A stretch of 64,000 bases of DNA, taken from positions 5,932,830-5,996,829 of the forward strand of contig OX123191.2 of NCBI GenBank assembly GCA_944739405.2. Reading direction: 5' to 3'. This DNA is from Euclidia mi. Taxonomy: Eukaryota > Arthropoda > Insecta > Lepidoptera > Erebidae. This document shows, piece by piece, positions 8,433-18,571 of the stretch (positions are counted from its first letter, which is position 1; every line of letters begins with the position of its first letter). The notes under the pieces are model-generated. The model ran no database searches. It was not told the DNA's origin and saw nothing but the letters and a program-made list of their open reading frames with translations. Position numbers and translations under genes: made by a program.

Positions 8433-11400
8433 TGGGTTATAAATGGCTAACTTTTGTTATTTTGTATACCTGGTGGTATAAGCTTTACAATAATATAAAA
8501 TTATAGCAATGCTTGCTTAGAAAATTATTTAAATGACAGCATTTGAAATTTTGTATATTTCGCTGTCTTTGCATGTTGCGCGCGGGGCGTACTTATGGAT
8601 TCAAAACATCATTGTAAACAAAAAATATAATTATATTTGCTATTTTTATGTTTTAATTGTGAATAAACTAATTAATTATAATATAATAGCAAAAAAATAA
8701 ACAAATATTGTGTAATAATTTAATTCAAGAGGCTATATTCATTCAATTACCGAAAAAACGGCATTTATTTTTTATTGAATGAAAATATATAGATAAAGTT
8801 TCACTTATGTTATGAATTATTGTTTTATTATGAGTATATAAATAAACCTATCATATTATATATAATACTTCTATGATTCATGAGATATTGGCTTTCGAAA
8901 ATTTTGGCGGGTATGGCGGTTATTTTTGGCGGGAAAAGGTAAACAATTGTGCAAAGCCCAATAAGAATAATTCTTATCGGATTCTTATCAGATATGGTTT
9001 TTTTAATTGGAAATCTAGTTGAAAAGAAACTTATCTAGGTTTGAATCTGATATATAACTAAAAAATATGTTTGAAAAAATTAAATACGAAAATTGGCGGC
9101 AATTAACAATCATTTATATTTTATATCCTTTTATGTTTAAAATTAAAATGTTTCTTTCCATTATATTTATTTTCTCTGAAAGTAAATTAAATTACCTTTC
9201 TAACGTGTACAATACATCCCATAATAAAAAACGACGAGAAATATGAATATGTTAGAAATATAATAGCGCGCTCGAAAATGGCGGGAAAATATTATACCGG
9301 GCGCGCTTTATACCGCTCCAGCGTGGGCTTCAAGTATTTTATTTGGTGTTAATTAATATCATTCGAAAGCTTATTTAATTACGCGTCTTTAGATATACAA
9401 TATTAACTTAATAAATAGAAGTATCACCATACTTTCAACGAAAATATTACGCGCCCGTACTTAGTTCGAAAGCCTAGCCTCGAAAGTGGCCAAAATACAT
9501 CTACGGGTGTTTTGAGATGCCTCGATGGTGGCCAAAATGCTTCGAGGGGCTAATCAAACAAAAATAGATTATAGCAAAAGAAATTTTGTTTATATTTTTG
9601 TAACAGTGGCACTAAAAACACATTTTTAAAAGTGTAAAAAGTTTTGAATGATCTTTCGTATTCTTTGGGCACTGAGTAATACCACATCGCGTTCTACCGC
9701 ACTCTTAATTAGTTTCGTTGTTCTACAGCACTCTTAGACCACAAAAGTTCCCCATACTTCGGCGATTACGTTAGGCCGGTCTTCAGGATCTATGACAGTC
9801 ACCACGAGCTAAAGTAACCTCAAATATTCCGAGACCATTAAAACCATAGATCATCGCTTTTATTGTGAAGGTCACACGCCAGTCGTTCGGTGTCCATCTA
9901 GTATTTTGTCATATCAAGACTAGAAATCGGACAACGGATTCAAAGGTGAAACTTTAACAACGCACTAGACTGATGTCAGACACTAAATAAATATACTAGA
10001 ATATCTCACATAAAACCTTAACATACTACTTACAACATTGAAACTTCTTCCTCAAGGTCGACCCACTGCTTTTCCAAAACAGTGTTATAACATTTTAGTA
10101 GTTCCAAGTCTTAATAATGAAAGTCTTGGGAAGTCTAATTAGTGTGCTTCTCGGCGTTGATACTCGTGTAGCCTACATTTATGGGTTCAGGGTTATTGCT
10201 AACTACTGTTCTATTATGTACTAAGTATCTTCAGTGATTATAACTTTGGGTAACGCTAAACAAAGCACTTGGTTTGTTTTATTTGTTGGAATAAAGGAAC
10301 AGGTACAAGGCAGTATTTGAAGCCTTTTATATTGAGTATTTTCTGGCTTCAATATCATCTTTGTGCTTTGGACATGAAAACTGTAATGTCCTTAAATAGT
10401 TTTCTTTGCAAATGCCTGTGCACAAAGACCTTTGTTTGTTATAGTGTGAGTGTGTGGCCAACTCTGGTCGGAGTTACCACCGCCCAAAAGCCTGCGACAC
10501 AGCCAATCGTCTCATGTCCTAAAATATCACCCTAATCAATTGAAACCTAAGTCCTCACAGAGGTTTCACAGAGACTACGAGGCTTTGGAGCTAGTTTCAA
10601 GGTACAAGCATCAAATACCATAATGATATTGTACTCAGATCACCGATATAAAAGAACCCTACATCCATATATCAACCTACCCAGAGCATAAAGTTAAGTA
10701 TATAAATGTCAAAAACATACGCAATTACATTCACCTTTACGAGATCCAACGCATGATCTGACGGGAGACTAATTTCATTTAATATTTATTACGCGTACGT
10801 CTAACCGCGTTACCACTTTCATGGCTCCAAGTCCTTGGTACAAAGATAATTAAGCCAGTGCATTGTGCATACGACCACCTAGAGGGTGTAAACAGCCTTT
10901 TGACTAACAGACTGTGTAACTGGTGACCTCTACCCAGGGGATAATCGTCTAATAAAATACCCCTACTTACGTTTTCAACGCAAGCGATTTTACACCTTGT
11001 TTTAATGTAATAATGTTGCTTTTCCTTTGGATAGTAATGTAATATTTTATAAGTTGCAGGTAGGGAGTACCTAATGTTCTTGTGGATTAGAGGTTGTATG
11101 ACCACGTTTATTATTTAAGGTGGATTTTTCGCGGGAGATAGAGTATTGTGTCTTATGTATACTTTGTGATGTATTTTGCTCGAGTGTGCAAAATAAAAAG
11201 ACTTTTACTGTTACGGTGCATATCATACGTAAATATTGTTGCTGTGGTCGCTGAAGCTTGGAGCATTTAGTTGTTTTGCTCGTAGAGTTACTATTATTTC
11301 GCAGGGCTGTCTCTTCGCATGAGATGAAGTTTTGAAAATGACTATTAAATCAATTTTTATTTATCTACGTACTTTTCAATTCATACGGTGATAAGACTAA

Positions 11401-11598
11401 ACAAATATGTGGAATTTGGTTTCAACGTTTAATGATATGTGTATTTCGGGTTCAACAAAATATTTAATTGTGAGGACTACAGATGTGCTGAGATCTTAAG
11501 AGTTTAAAAATACTGTGACTCCTAAATAATAAAAGATATAATCTAAAAAATTACAACTATTATTTAGCAAAATCGATTTTAAACTTTCGCGATTTGTA
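8433..11598. other. 3.2-kb AT-rich stretch without recognised genes
   Basis: I found no convincing gene. Visible structure: several 'ggcggg'-containing words at 8905-8935 and 9280-9310, and a local near-repeat of 'cctcga..gtggccaaaat' at 9477-9535. The ORFs here are short, lack homology I can recognise and have no supporting context. Confidence 0.5.
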
Positions 11599-11660
11599 CA
11601 GAGGTATTTATGCCTTTAAATAAGTCAATTATCATGACTAAGACCCGCTAAACAATATTG
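11599..11660 (+). mobile_element. Penelope-like element 3' terminal fragment (family 1)
   Basis: This 62-nt stretch, from 'cagaggtatttatgcc' to 'gactaagacccgctaaa', matches the extreme 3' end of the Penelope element at 37455-37513 with few differences. It is a relic of the terminal pLTR segment only. Confidence 0.7.
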
Positions 11661-11899
11661 ATGATATTATTTAACAAACAGATGAAAACAAAGCGATTTG
11701 GATCACTGATATTCGAGTTTTAGGCTACGACCATTAAAATATTAACTGTAATTATGTTGTTAGTCTTTGATCCCAATTTTCTCGTGGAAAATAAAATTAA
11801 GCTGACAAGGTATTTTGGTTTATAACTTCGGCGTTCCTACTGGTGATATTCGCAAGAAGACGTACTAGCACGAAAAATCTAATTTTTATTTTGATTTTT

Positions 11900-12008
11900 T
11901 TATTTATAGACTCACGCCTGTATCCCCGAAGGGCTAGACAGAGGTGTAATATTACACCCACATTTCGCCATGAATTTTTTGATCCCACGTAATAGGGGGC
12001 GAGCCTAT
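11900..12008 (-). mobile_element. SINE A, 5'-truncated
   Basis: The minus-strand sequence runs from 'aataggctcgccccctatta' at 12008 to 'aggcgtgagtctataaat' at 11905. Only the 3' half of the family consensus is present; the tRNA-like head is missing. Confidence 0.8.
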
Positions 12009-12483
12009 TATTTTATCTTCCATTAAGAGACAAGAACGTAATAATATTTGCATATTTAGCATCATTACCAGTTAGTAAAACTGAATCACAATAGAACACA
12101 ACGTGTCAAGGTATACTTGCACCAACTCACCAACCTGAAAAAAAACAGAAAATTTACCACTTTTAAAACTATTCACCAGAATAACGTACGTTCACGTCCC
12201 AGTTAAAACTATGCTACAAAATGCCGTGTTTTCAGTTACTCCCAGTAGTAACAAAGTTCGCAATCATGCTATGGTAACGTCAGTAAAAAGTTCAACGAAA
12301 AATATAGCGCGCACATTATTTTATTTTTTTATGAGAGCCTTGTAAGATGAGGAATCTGATTTAATGGAGACTTGTGTAGAAGTTACTGGTTGGCAAGATG
12401 ATGACTGTTTGTGTAGGTGCATAGGAGCTACGCATCATAGCTAAGCTGCTACAGAGCTGCGAAATGCAGTTTTCATTTATTCA

Positions 12484-12530
12484 GAGTCAAAGTCAAAACC
12501 ATTTATTCATTTAGGTCATGATGTGAAACT
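12484..12530 (-). repeat. Possible LINE 3' end fragment
   Basis: 'gagtcaaagtcaaaacc' followed by 'atttattcatttaggtca' resembles the inverted 3' end of common lepidopteran LINEs. It is too short to assign to a family. Confidence 0.3.
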
Positions 12531-12548
12531 TGTGAAAGCCAAAATAGC

Positions 12549-13613
12549 AAGTTAATTGGGTCCATATTGGCTCACCTAAAGTTCTTTACCCGAAATTGTT
12601 CTTCCTAACGATTTGTAATCCGAATGATCACTCTTCCTAAAATTTTTCATCCTAAAGTTTTCATTCATACTATTTGTAGCGCAACCGGCGATGTTCATAA
12701 CACTCATGTTTCCGAAAATTGTAATTAAGAATATCATTAATGTAAATATAGATAAACTCCTACTGTTTTTTATCATAACGCTTTTATTCCTAAACATAAT
12801 TAACATAATATTTTCACTCATATTCAGAAAGACACATTTACCAAGTGTAATAAAAAATATATGACACTTTTACCAAGACACTTTTAGCCTTATATTTAGG
12901 TGTTTTATACAATAGAATCGAGAAAATAAATAATTAGCAAAAATAACACAATTTTTTTTAAGTCCTCGCACAGTAGCGCCCCCAAGTCTACACTCCAACC
13001 GAAATTCATAAAACACGACTCATATACGGTTATGTTTATGGCCTGGGCGTTTATACCGCAATTTTAACCGTTCCTAAACCAATAACTATAGGACCAATTC
13101 GATTCTGGCACTTCGCCGGCCGCTGCCGCGGCACGCTCGCTTTACTCGCTCGGCTCGTGCGTTGTGGTCACAGTTCTAACCTAACCTAAACCAATAATTA
13201 TGAATACGACCGATTCGTTTCTGGCACTTGACCATTGTACTATTTTGTATTTGTACCATGGTACTATTATTCTTATATGTTATACATGTTATGTGAAAAT
13301 AAAGTTACGAAAAATTAATGTATATAATACTGATTAATGTGAAAAAAAAAGAAATCTAAACAAAAAAGATATGACTTTGAATAATAGTGTAAAAGGTGGT
13401 TATGTTGAGAGAATATAGGAAAACAAATAAAAGTATAAAAGATGTTTATTGCTACTGACATTATGAAGTTGAATGCTTCGGAATTATGATCATTAGAGAC
13501 AGAGTAGTTAGGAATTGTGATTGTTAGGATGAAAAATTTTAGGAAGAACATTTTCGGATTTCCAATAATCGGAGTTCAAAATTTAGGTGAACTTTGGCGC
13601 ACCAAAGTTAATT
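12549..13613. mobile_element. Foldback DNA element with long degenerate inverted ends and 9-bp direct flanks
   Basis: Positions 12558-13604 are bracketed by 'aagttaatt' at 12549-12557 and 13605-13613. The left end (12558-12700) and the inverted right end (13450-13604) share runs such as 'cacctaaa', 'ttcttcctaa' and 'aaatttttcatccta', giving a long, imperfect palindrome rich in CCTAA/CCGAA words. The centre has a GC-rich block (13110-13150) and a direct repeat of 'cctaaaccaata' plus 'ttctggcact' (13075-13115 and 13187-13229). No transposase is visible. An 8-9 bp duplication would fit Mutator- or hAT-like transposases, but this is inference. Confidence 0.6.
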
Positions 13614-14840
13614 ACTCAATGGTTCATAAATTAACATTAAGTGCCACGCTCCCGATGCAGAATATTATATTTTAGGAAACAAGCAGCACGCAGGGCTTTC
13701 TATGATCGCTACATGCTCTAAGGTTCCGCTAATCGCTTCTTAGGACCACAAATGATTATGATATCACAATGGTTAGCTTCAGAGGCTAACTTTACTCTAC
13801 TGTTACGCTACGTAAATAAATTTCTCCCTCCTCATTTTCTTTCCTTTTGTCCATGTAACAGTAGTGAAAGATTGCGGAGACAAAGACTGAGAGAGAAGAG
13901 TGGCGATAGCTTCAACTCTTTAAAAATCCTCTATTTCTTTCTCTCTCGCCCTAAGATTGACGACACGTGATTGAACCTTGGTTAAAATCACTGGCAGTAC
14001 CTCCTTCGCCACCCTTATACCATAAAAATATGCACGCACGGATCTACACACGCACGTGGCTGTTTTTACGAACGAGTACGGAGACAAATATAGAATAATT
14101 TATTGCAGAAATACAATCCTACCCTGCTCTTTGGGATGTGAGATGTGAAAATGAGTTACTGGGGTGGAAAAGCCAAACCTTGTAAAGAAATATTTCAAAG
14201 TTTGCTTGTAGTATTTTTTTTGTATAATCTGCCTAATGGGTATCTTTAAAGATAAAGTTTTATTTATGACTAGAATTTAGTTTAGTTTCGTTGACGTGGG
14301 TAACAGTTCTTGCGATTAAAAGTAGCCTATGTGTTATCATAATGTGTAAATCAAAGTACTGCGACGTTTTATCACAATCCGTCCAGAAACTTTTGCGTGA
14401 AAGAGAAAAAAACATCAATCCAGTCTCACAAATATTCCCTTGTATAATAAAAGTAACGACGCTTAAATTAATCACACATTTTCCTTTCGACTGTTTAAAT
14501 TTACCTGCTCCAACCTCACAAATAAACCAAAATTTTCTCCCAGTCTCAACCTTGAACCTATTACAGTTAATAAGCACTGGGACTAATTAAACTAAAAGAA
14601 ATTTCCTCATCTTCAATTTATTATGTAAATAACTGACAGGCACAATCATTGTATCCCAGAGGTCGGTACTAATTAAGGACTGTTACACACGCAAGAGCCG
14701 TACTGCGGAACTGACCAACCGTTAAAACCAAACGTCGCGCGTCGATAGTGAGTACCCACCATTAATTAAATGCTTGATTCGTTTAAAGTTAGAGTAAGCT
14801 GAAATTTATAAAGATACAGATTAAAGTCGTTTGTGTAGGA
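13614..14840. other. Gene-free stretch
   Basis: Two overlapping, opposite-strand open frames at 14260-14590 (about 100 codons each) are the only coding-like feature. They resemble nothing I recognise and probably arise by chance. No repeat was identified. Confidence 0.45.
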
Positions 14841-15142
14841 TTATGAAGGTAGATAGAGCGGCGGTAGCCCAGTGGTGTACGTAACGGACTGCCGAGACGA
14901 TGGTCTCGGGTTCGATCCCCAGGTACCTCGGGCACACACCTCTGACTTTTCGAAGTTATGTGTGTATTAAAAATGTTAATTATCGCTCGCTAAATAATGT
15001 GCCCGGTAGATGGCAATAGGCTCGCCCCCTATTACATTGGGACCGAAACATATCTGGCGAAGTGTGGGTGTGTAATACACCTCTGCCTACCCCTTCGGGG
15101 ATAAAAAGGCGTGAAGATATGTTATGTGTTATGAAGGTAGAT
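14841..15142 (+). mobile_element. Chimeric SINE: SINE B head joined to SINE A tail, 14-bp TSD
   Basis: The head (A box 'tagcccagtggtgtacgtaa', B box 'gggttcgatcccc') continues into 'ctgacttttcgaagttatgt' and 'gttaattatcgctcg', which is SINE B sequence. From about 15000 it switches to SINE A ('gtgcccggtagatggcaata', 'ctaccccttcggggata', 'aggcgtga'). The whole is bounded by a perfect 14-bp repeat 'ttatgaaggtagat' at 14841-14854 and 15129-15142, so it inserted as one unit. Confidence 0.85.
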
Positions 15143-15651
15143 TTGAATATAGGTTTTAGGCTTATGTTGTTAGTACTAAGCTGTGTAGTTTTAATATGAG
15201 TAACGTAGAATTCAATTATTATTTAGTAGGTATCAACTATTATTCCTATGAACCCCTGAAGAAATAAAAAAATATTGCCCATAATTAAAATAATAAATTT
15301 CTGTGAAGAATTTTTTTGAATGATATGATTGCTGTTCTGCTTCCATTGTTATATTATATAGATCGTATAATAATTGTGGATATTGAATATTGTAATTGCA
15401 TTCTAAGCTTTATTTTGGTCTCATTACAACAGTGAATAACTTTAATTTGTTATAATATTTTATAGCCTATAATCATCTTCACCTTATCTTTATAGCGGGG
15501 GAAAGAAGCGCGGTGTTCCTACAACTAAAGGTAAGATCCTCTATTCAGGCTAAAAGATCGTATCTGGTGAAACGCGGCTGGGCGGGCTTGACGAGAACTT
15601 ATTTAAGTAGCAATCATATGAGCAAGCTTTTTAGAGAGATTTATTTTTATT
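15143..15651. other. Gene-free AT-rich stretch
   Basis: No gene, RNA or repeat signature was recognised. Confidence 0.5.
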
Positions 15652-15908
15652 TTTATTTATAGTCTCACGCCTGTATCCCCGAAGGGGTAGGCAGAGGTGT
15701 AAATATTACACCCACATTTCGCTATGAATGTTTAGGTCCCACGTACTAGGGGGCGAGCCTATTGCCGTTACCGGGCACATCACCAGACTCCGGGCTGCTA
15801 TTGAGTATTCGTAATAACCCAGTTATACTTTTGCCCGACCCGGGAATCGAACCCGGGACCTCTGATCAGCAGTCGCATACGCTAACTACTGGACCAATGA
15901 GGCAGTCT
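15652..15908 (-). mobile_element. SINE A (head 1), full length
   Basis: The minus-strand head at 15908 contains 'tagttagcgtatgcgactgc' and the B box 'gggttcgattcccgggtc'. The body and tail match the family, ending 'aggcgtgagactataaat' at 15658. Flanks show imperfect similarity ('tttagagagattta' left, 'ttttgagagattcat' right), suggesting a decayed TSD. Confidence 0.85.
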
Positions 15909-16664
15909 AGAGAGTCAGTTTTGAGAGATTCATTATAATAATATCCTATCGTTCTTTGTAGTTCCTTCGCAGTCCGTTAGATGTCACCAGTTTTTTGTGT
16001 TTTTATCGTTGTAACGATATATGAAACTTGTTTCATGAAACTGCTGCATTTATGTAATAAAACCTATTTTGTTTTATAGTGCCTACAAAACCGTTATTTC
16101 TAACCACACACAGCAATAAAAAAGAAATATAAGATCAAGGTAGCTCAGCACATCTTGTAACCCAAATAAGGTTAATAGAGTACAACTTCGTAAAAATTAC
16201 AATGCACTTTCAGGTCTGGCAACATAACCCTTAAATGTTGGTCGTGGTTTCAATATGACATGTTCAATACATCCAACAAAACCCACAATTGCGGGAAATA
16301 TTCCACATTCCATTCACCCATTCAAAAGCGTCACCGTCCAAAGCTCTATGAAACCAACAATTGTCAGTGCAAATAAAGCCGGCGTCCGACCCGAAATCAT
16401 AGGTAGCCCTCAAACGTTCAAGTGTCAGCGTTCACTGATTAAGTCGACCACACGGACGGGATTGTCGGGTTAATTGCACGGTAAAAACCGTACGGTGGAA
16501 CTACAATAGGTTCATTAGTGGCAGAACGATTCAATTTGAACGCTAAAATCTGATGCTCATAATTGACAAATATGTTCCTGAAAAATGATGTTGAGGAATG
16601 TTCGTTTGAAAATGGTGTACTGTGATGAAATTTCGTGTGTGGATAATTCTAGTTTTGCAGTTCA
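15909..16664. other. Gene-free stretch
   Basis: An open frame at 16255-16473 (72 codons) has no recognisable similarity. No repeat was identified. Confidence 0.45.
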
Positions 16665-16806
16665 CATACGGCCTCCAAAGTGGCGTAACCATTCTTGCCT
16701 TTAGACAAGAACCAGAACCCATAGCTTCTCCATGCCCTCAGAAGCGAGAAACACTCTGATATCAATGCTACACTAGCGATCACCCATCCAAGTGGCGACC
16801 TCTTGA
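16665..16806. repeat. Degenerate SINE-like fragment
   Basis: Contains 'gacaagaaccagaaccc', then 'ccctcagaagcgagaaacac' and 'gatcacccatccaagtggcg', words that recur in lepidopteran SINE bodies. A related decayed stretch lies at 23190-23300. Neither has a readable promoter head or TSD. Confidence 0.4.
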
Positions 16807-17084
16807 AACTTTGACGACCGGTTGGCGCAGCGGTAGTGTAAGCGACTGCTACGCCGATGGTCGCTGGTTCGATTCCCGCTCAAGACAAACATTTGTGTGC
16901 ATGAACATGGATGTTTGTCTTGGTCTGGGTGTTTCTATATATATTATGTATGTATTTACAAAGAAAAATATATATTATATGTAATTTTATGCATTATCTA
17001 GTACCCATAGTACAAGCTCTGCTTAGTTTAGGACTAGATGGTGATGTGTGTGAGAATAGAATACTTTATTTAACTTTGCCGACC
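16807..17084 (+). mobile_element. tRNA-headed SINE (family D), near-perfect TSD
   Basis: The head 'ccggttggcgcagcggtagt' plus B box 'ggttcgattcccgc' matches the SINE at 4962. The body has 'ggtctgggtgtttct' and the 3' part 'cccatagtacaagctctgct' with 'ttaggactagatggtgat'. Flanks 'aactttgacgacc' (16807-16819) and 'aactttgccgacc' (17072-17084) agree at 12 of 13 positions. Confidence 0.8.
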
Positions 17085-17650
17085 TATTACTAACGACATG
17101 CTGAGCTACGAGTGGTACAATATCTAAGATATTGGTCACAAAAAATACGGTAGTAAAATGTTTTAGTAGAGTTCTGAAGATATAGGTAGTTATTACCTAA
17201 AGGTCATTGGGCATATCTGACCCGCTTTGCGAACAGTGGCGGACATTAACCAAAATAGTTTTAAACAAAGGGGAATAATATGACCTTTCATTGCATATAA
17301 TTGTTTGATAAAAAATCGTCGGAGGAAAATGTACAGGATCCTTTAAAAAAGAAAACCAACGGTATCAAAGGTTTTTATTTCATCTTATAAAGGCATAAAA
17401 ATTATATCGAAATGAGCTAATGTTTAGAGATATGTTATACGCTGTCTCTTTCGCACATTGAACAGGTTTTTTTTTCACTCATTTAATAGCTGCACTCATA
17501 TCGCTAGCATTGTTTATTATCTGTCTTGGGCTATACACCAGGAAGCAACTGGCGCACTCGCTGCCTTTTTAAATGATCTTATGATTGCTTTGGATCAAAT
17601 TGAATATTTTTTTTTTTAATGAATTAGCATTTTATTTTTCTTACCTATAT
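17085..17650. other. Gene-free AT-rich stretch
   Basis: No recognised gene or repeat. Confidence 0.5.
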
Positions 17651-17830
17651 CAATTAATAAGCGGACGCGCGCAACTTCGTCGGCCTCATTCAGTGATCCC
17701 GCGGGAATATCGGGATAAAAAGTAGCCTATAACCTTTCTCATGAATGTGGCGCTATCACACACAAAAAGATTTTTTCAAATTGGATCAGTAGTTTCAGAG
17801 ATAAAGAGTATGGATATATACATAGATAAC
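17651..17830 (+). repeat. Widespread insect repeat fragment ('aaaaagtagcctat' type)
   Basis: Contains 'gcgcgcaacttcgtcggcc', 'ggataaaaagtagcctataa' and 'attggatcagtagtttcaga', the order seen in a very common arthropod interspersed repeat. The class of the parent element is not settled by this sequence. Confidence 0.55.
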
Positions 17831-17983
17831 ACTTGAATTTTTGAGATTCCCGTAGCTCACATTAATGCGACTAATGCCATAGTAAATGGGAGCCATAGAT
17901 GAATACACTCTGCTATATTTCGTTTGTGTCCGCCATGGGTATGGTTTCCATACTAAGGTGCCCATTTACCATTGATACCGATG

Positions 17984-18018
17984 TTGATAAAACTTTGTCA
18001 CCGACAAAGTTTTATCAA
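17984..18018. repeat. Perfect 16-bp hairpin
   Basis: Arms 17984-17999 ('ttgataaaactttgtc') and 18003-18018 are exact inverted copies around a 3-nt loop. No terminator or gene context is evident; an outer weak inversion ('gtaaatggg' at 17882 with 'cccatttac' at 17961) surrounds it. Confidence 0.8.
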
Positions 18019-18049
18019 AATCTGTTAACTAGCTTTTGCATAAAAGAGT

Positions 18050-18154
18050 ACAAACCGCACTTGGTCAGCGTTGTGAACCTTGGCTTATACCTTCTTGTAG
18101 CGAAAGGCTCCCTGCCCAGCAATGAGACGTTTTATACAGCGTTGATATGTCAGA
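18050..18154 (+). mobile_element. Degenerate RTE-type 3' tail
   Basis: 'aaccgcacttggtcagcgtt', 'ttcttgtagcgaaaggctcc' and 'gcccagcaatgagacg' follow the same order as the inverted tail at 208-321, with many differences. It abuts the Penelope relic that starts at 18155. Confidence 0.5.
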
Positions 18155-18516
18155 CAATTTTATAGAAACAGGTCTTATTCGTGATATTTAATTAATTTAA
18201 TAAAAAAGCATAAAAATTTCAACCGGCAGGATGGATACAGACTGTCTACTACTTGGAATCCAGTAATCAACAAATGTGAACCTCGCCGCAGTAACACAGC
18301 TCAGCAGTGTGTAGACGTCATAAGTGTTGTGTGTCGACGTACCGACGGTTCGGATAAAAGTGAAAATAAAAAATAAGTGAGGCAGGGTAGCTGCTGAGAT
18401 GACATCAGTCTTGCCGCGACCATGGCTGTTGTAAGACAGCCGAAACGTCGGTAAAACAGAGGTATTTGTACCTTAAATAATAAATATCGCGAATAAGACC
18501 CGTTTTTATAAAATTG
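18155..18516 (+). mobile_element. Penelope-like relic bounded by 36-bp inverted pLTR ends
   Basis: 18155-18190 is an inverted copy (33/36 matches) of 18481-18516, and both carry the 'gggtcttattcgcgatattt' pLTR edge. The interior 18214-18375 encodes the ORF end of Penelope family 1 (NFNRQDGYRLSTTWNP, then QQCVDVISVVC), matching 37190-37345. The element is reduced to about 290 bp between its inverted ends. RT and endonuclease are absent. Confidence 0.8.
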
Positions 18517-18571
18517 TACGATGTATCCAAATCACGAAAGATTAAAATCGATAAGTGTTTATATTATATAA

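Noticed and set aside
14260..14590. Overlapping ~100-codon ORFs on both strands
   Set aside because: Mutually antisense, no recognisable motif, no start context or neighbour to support either.
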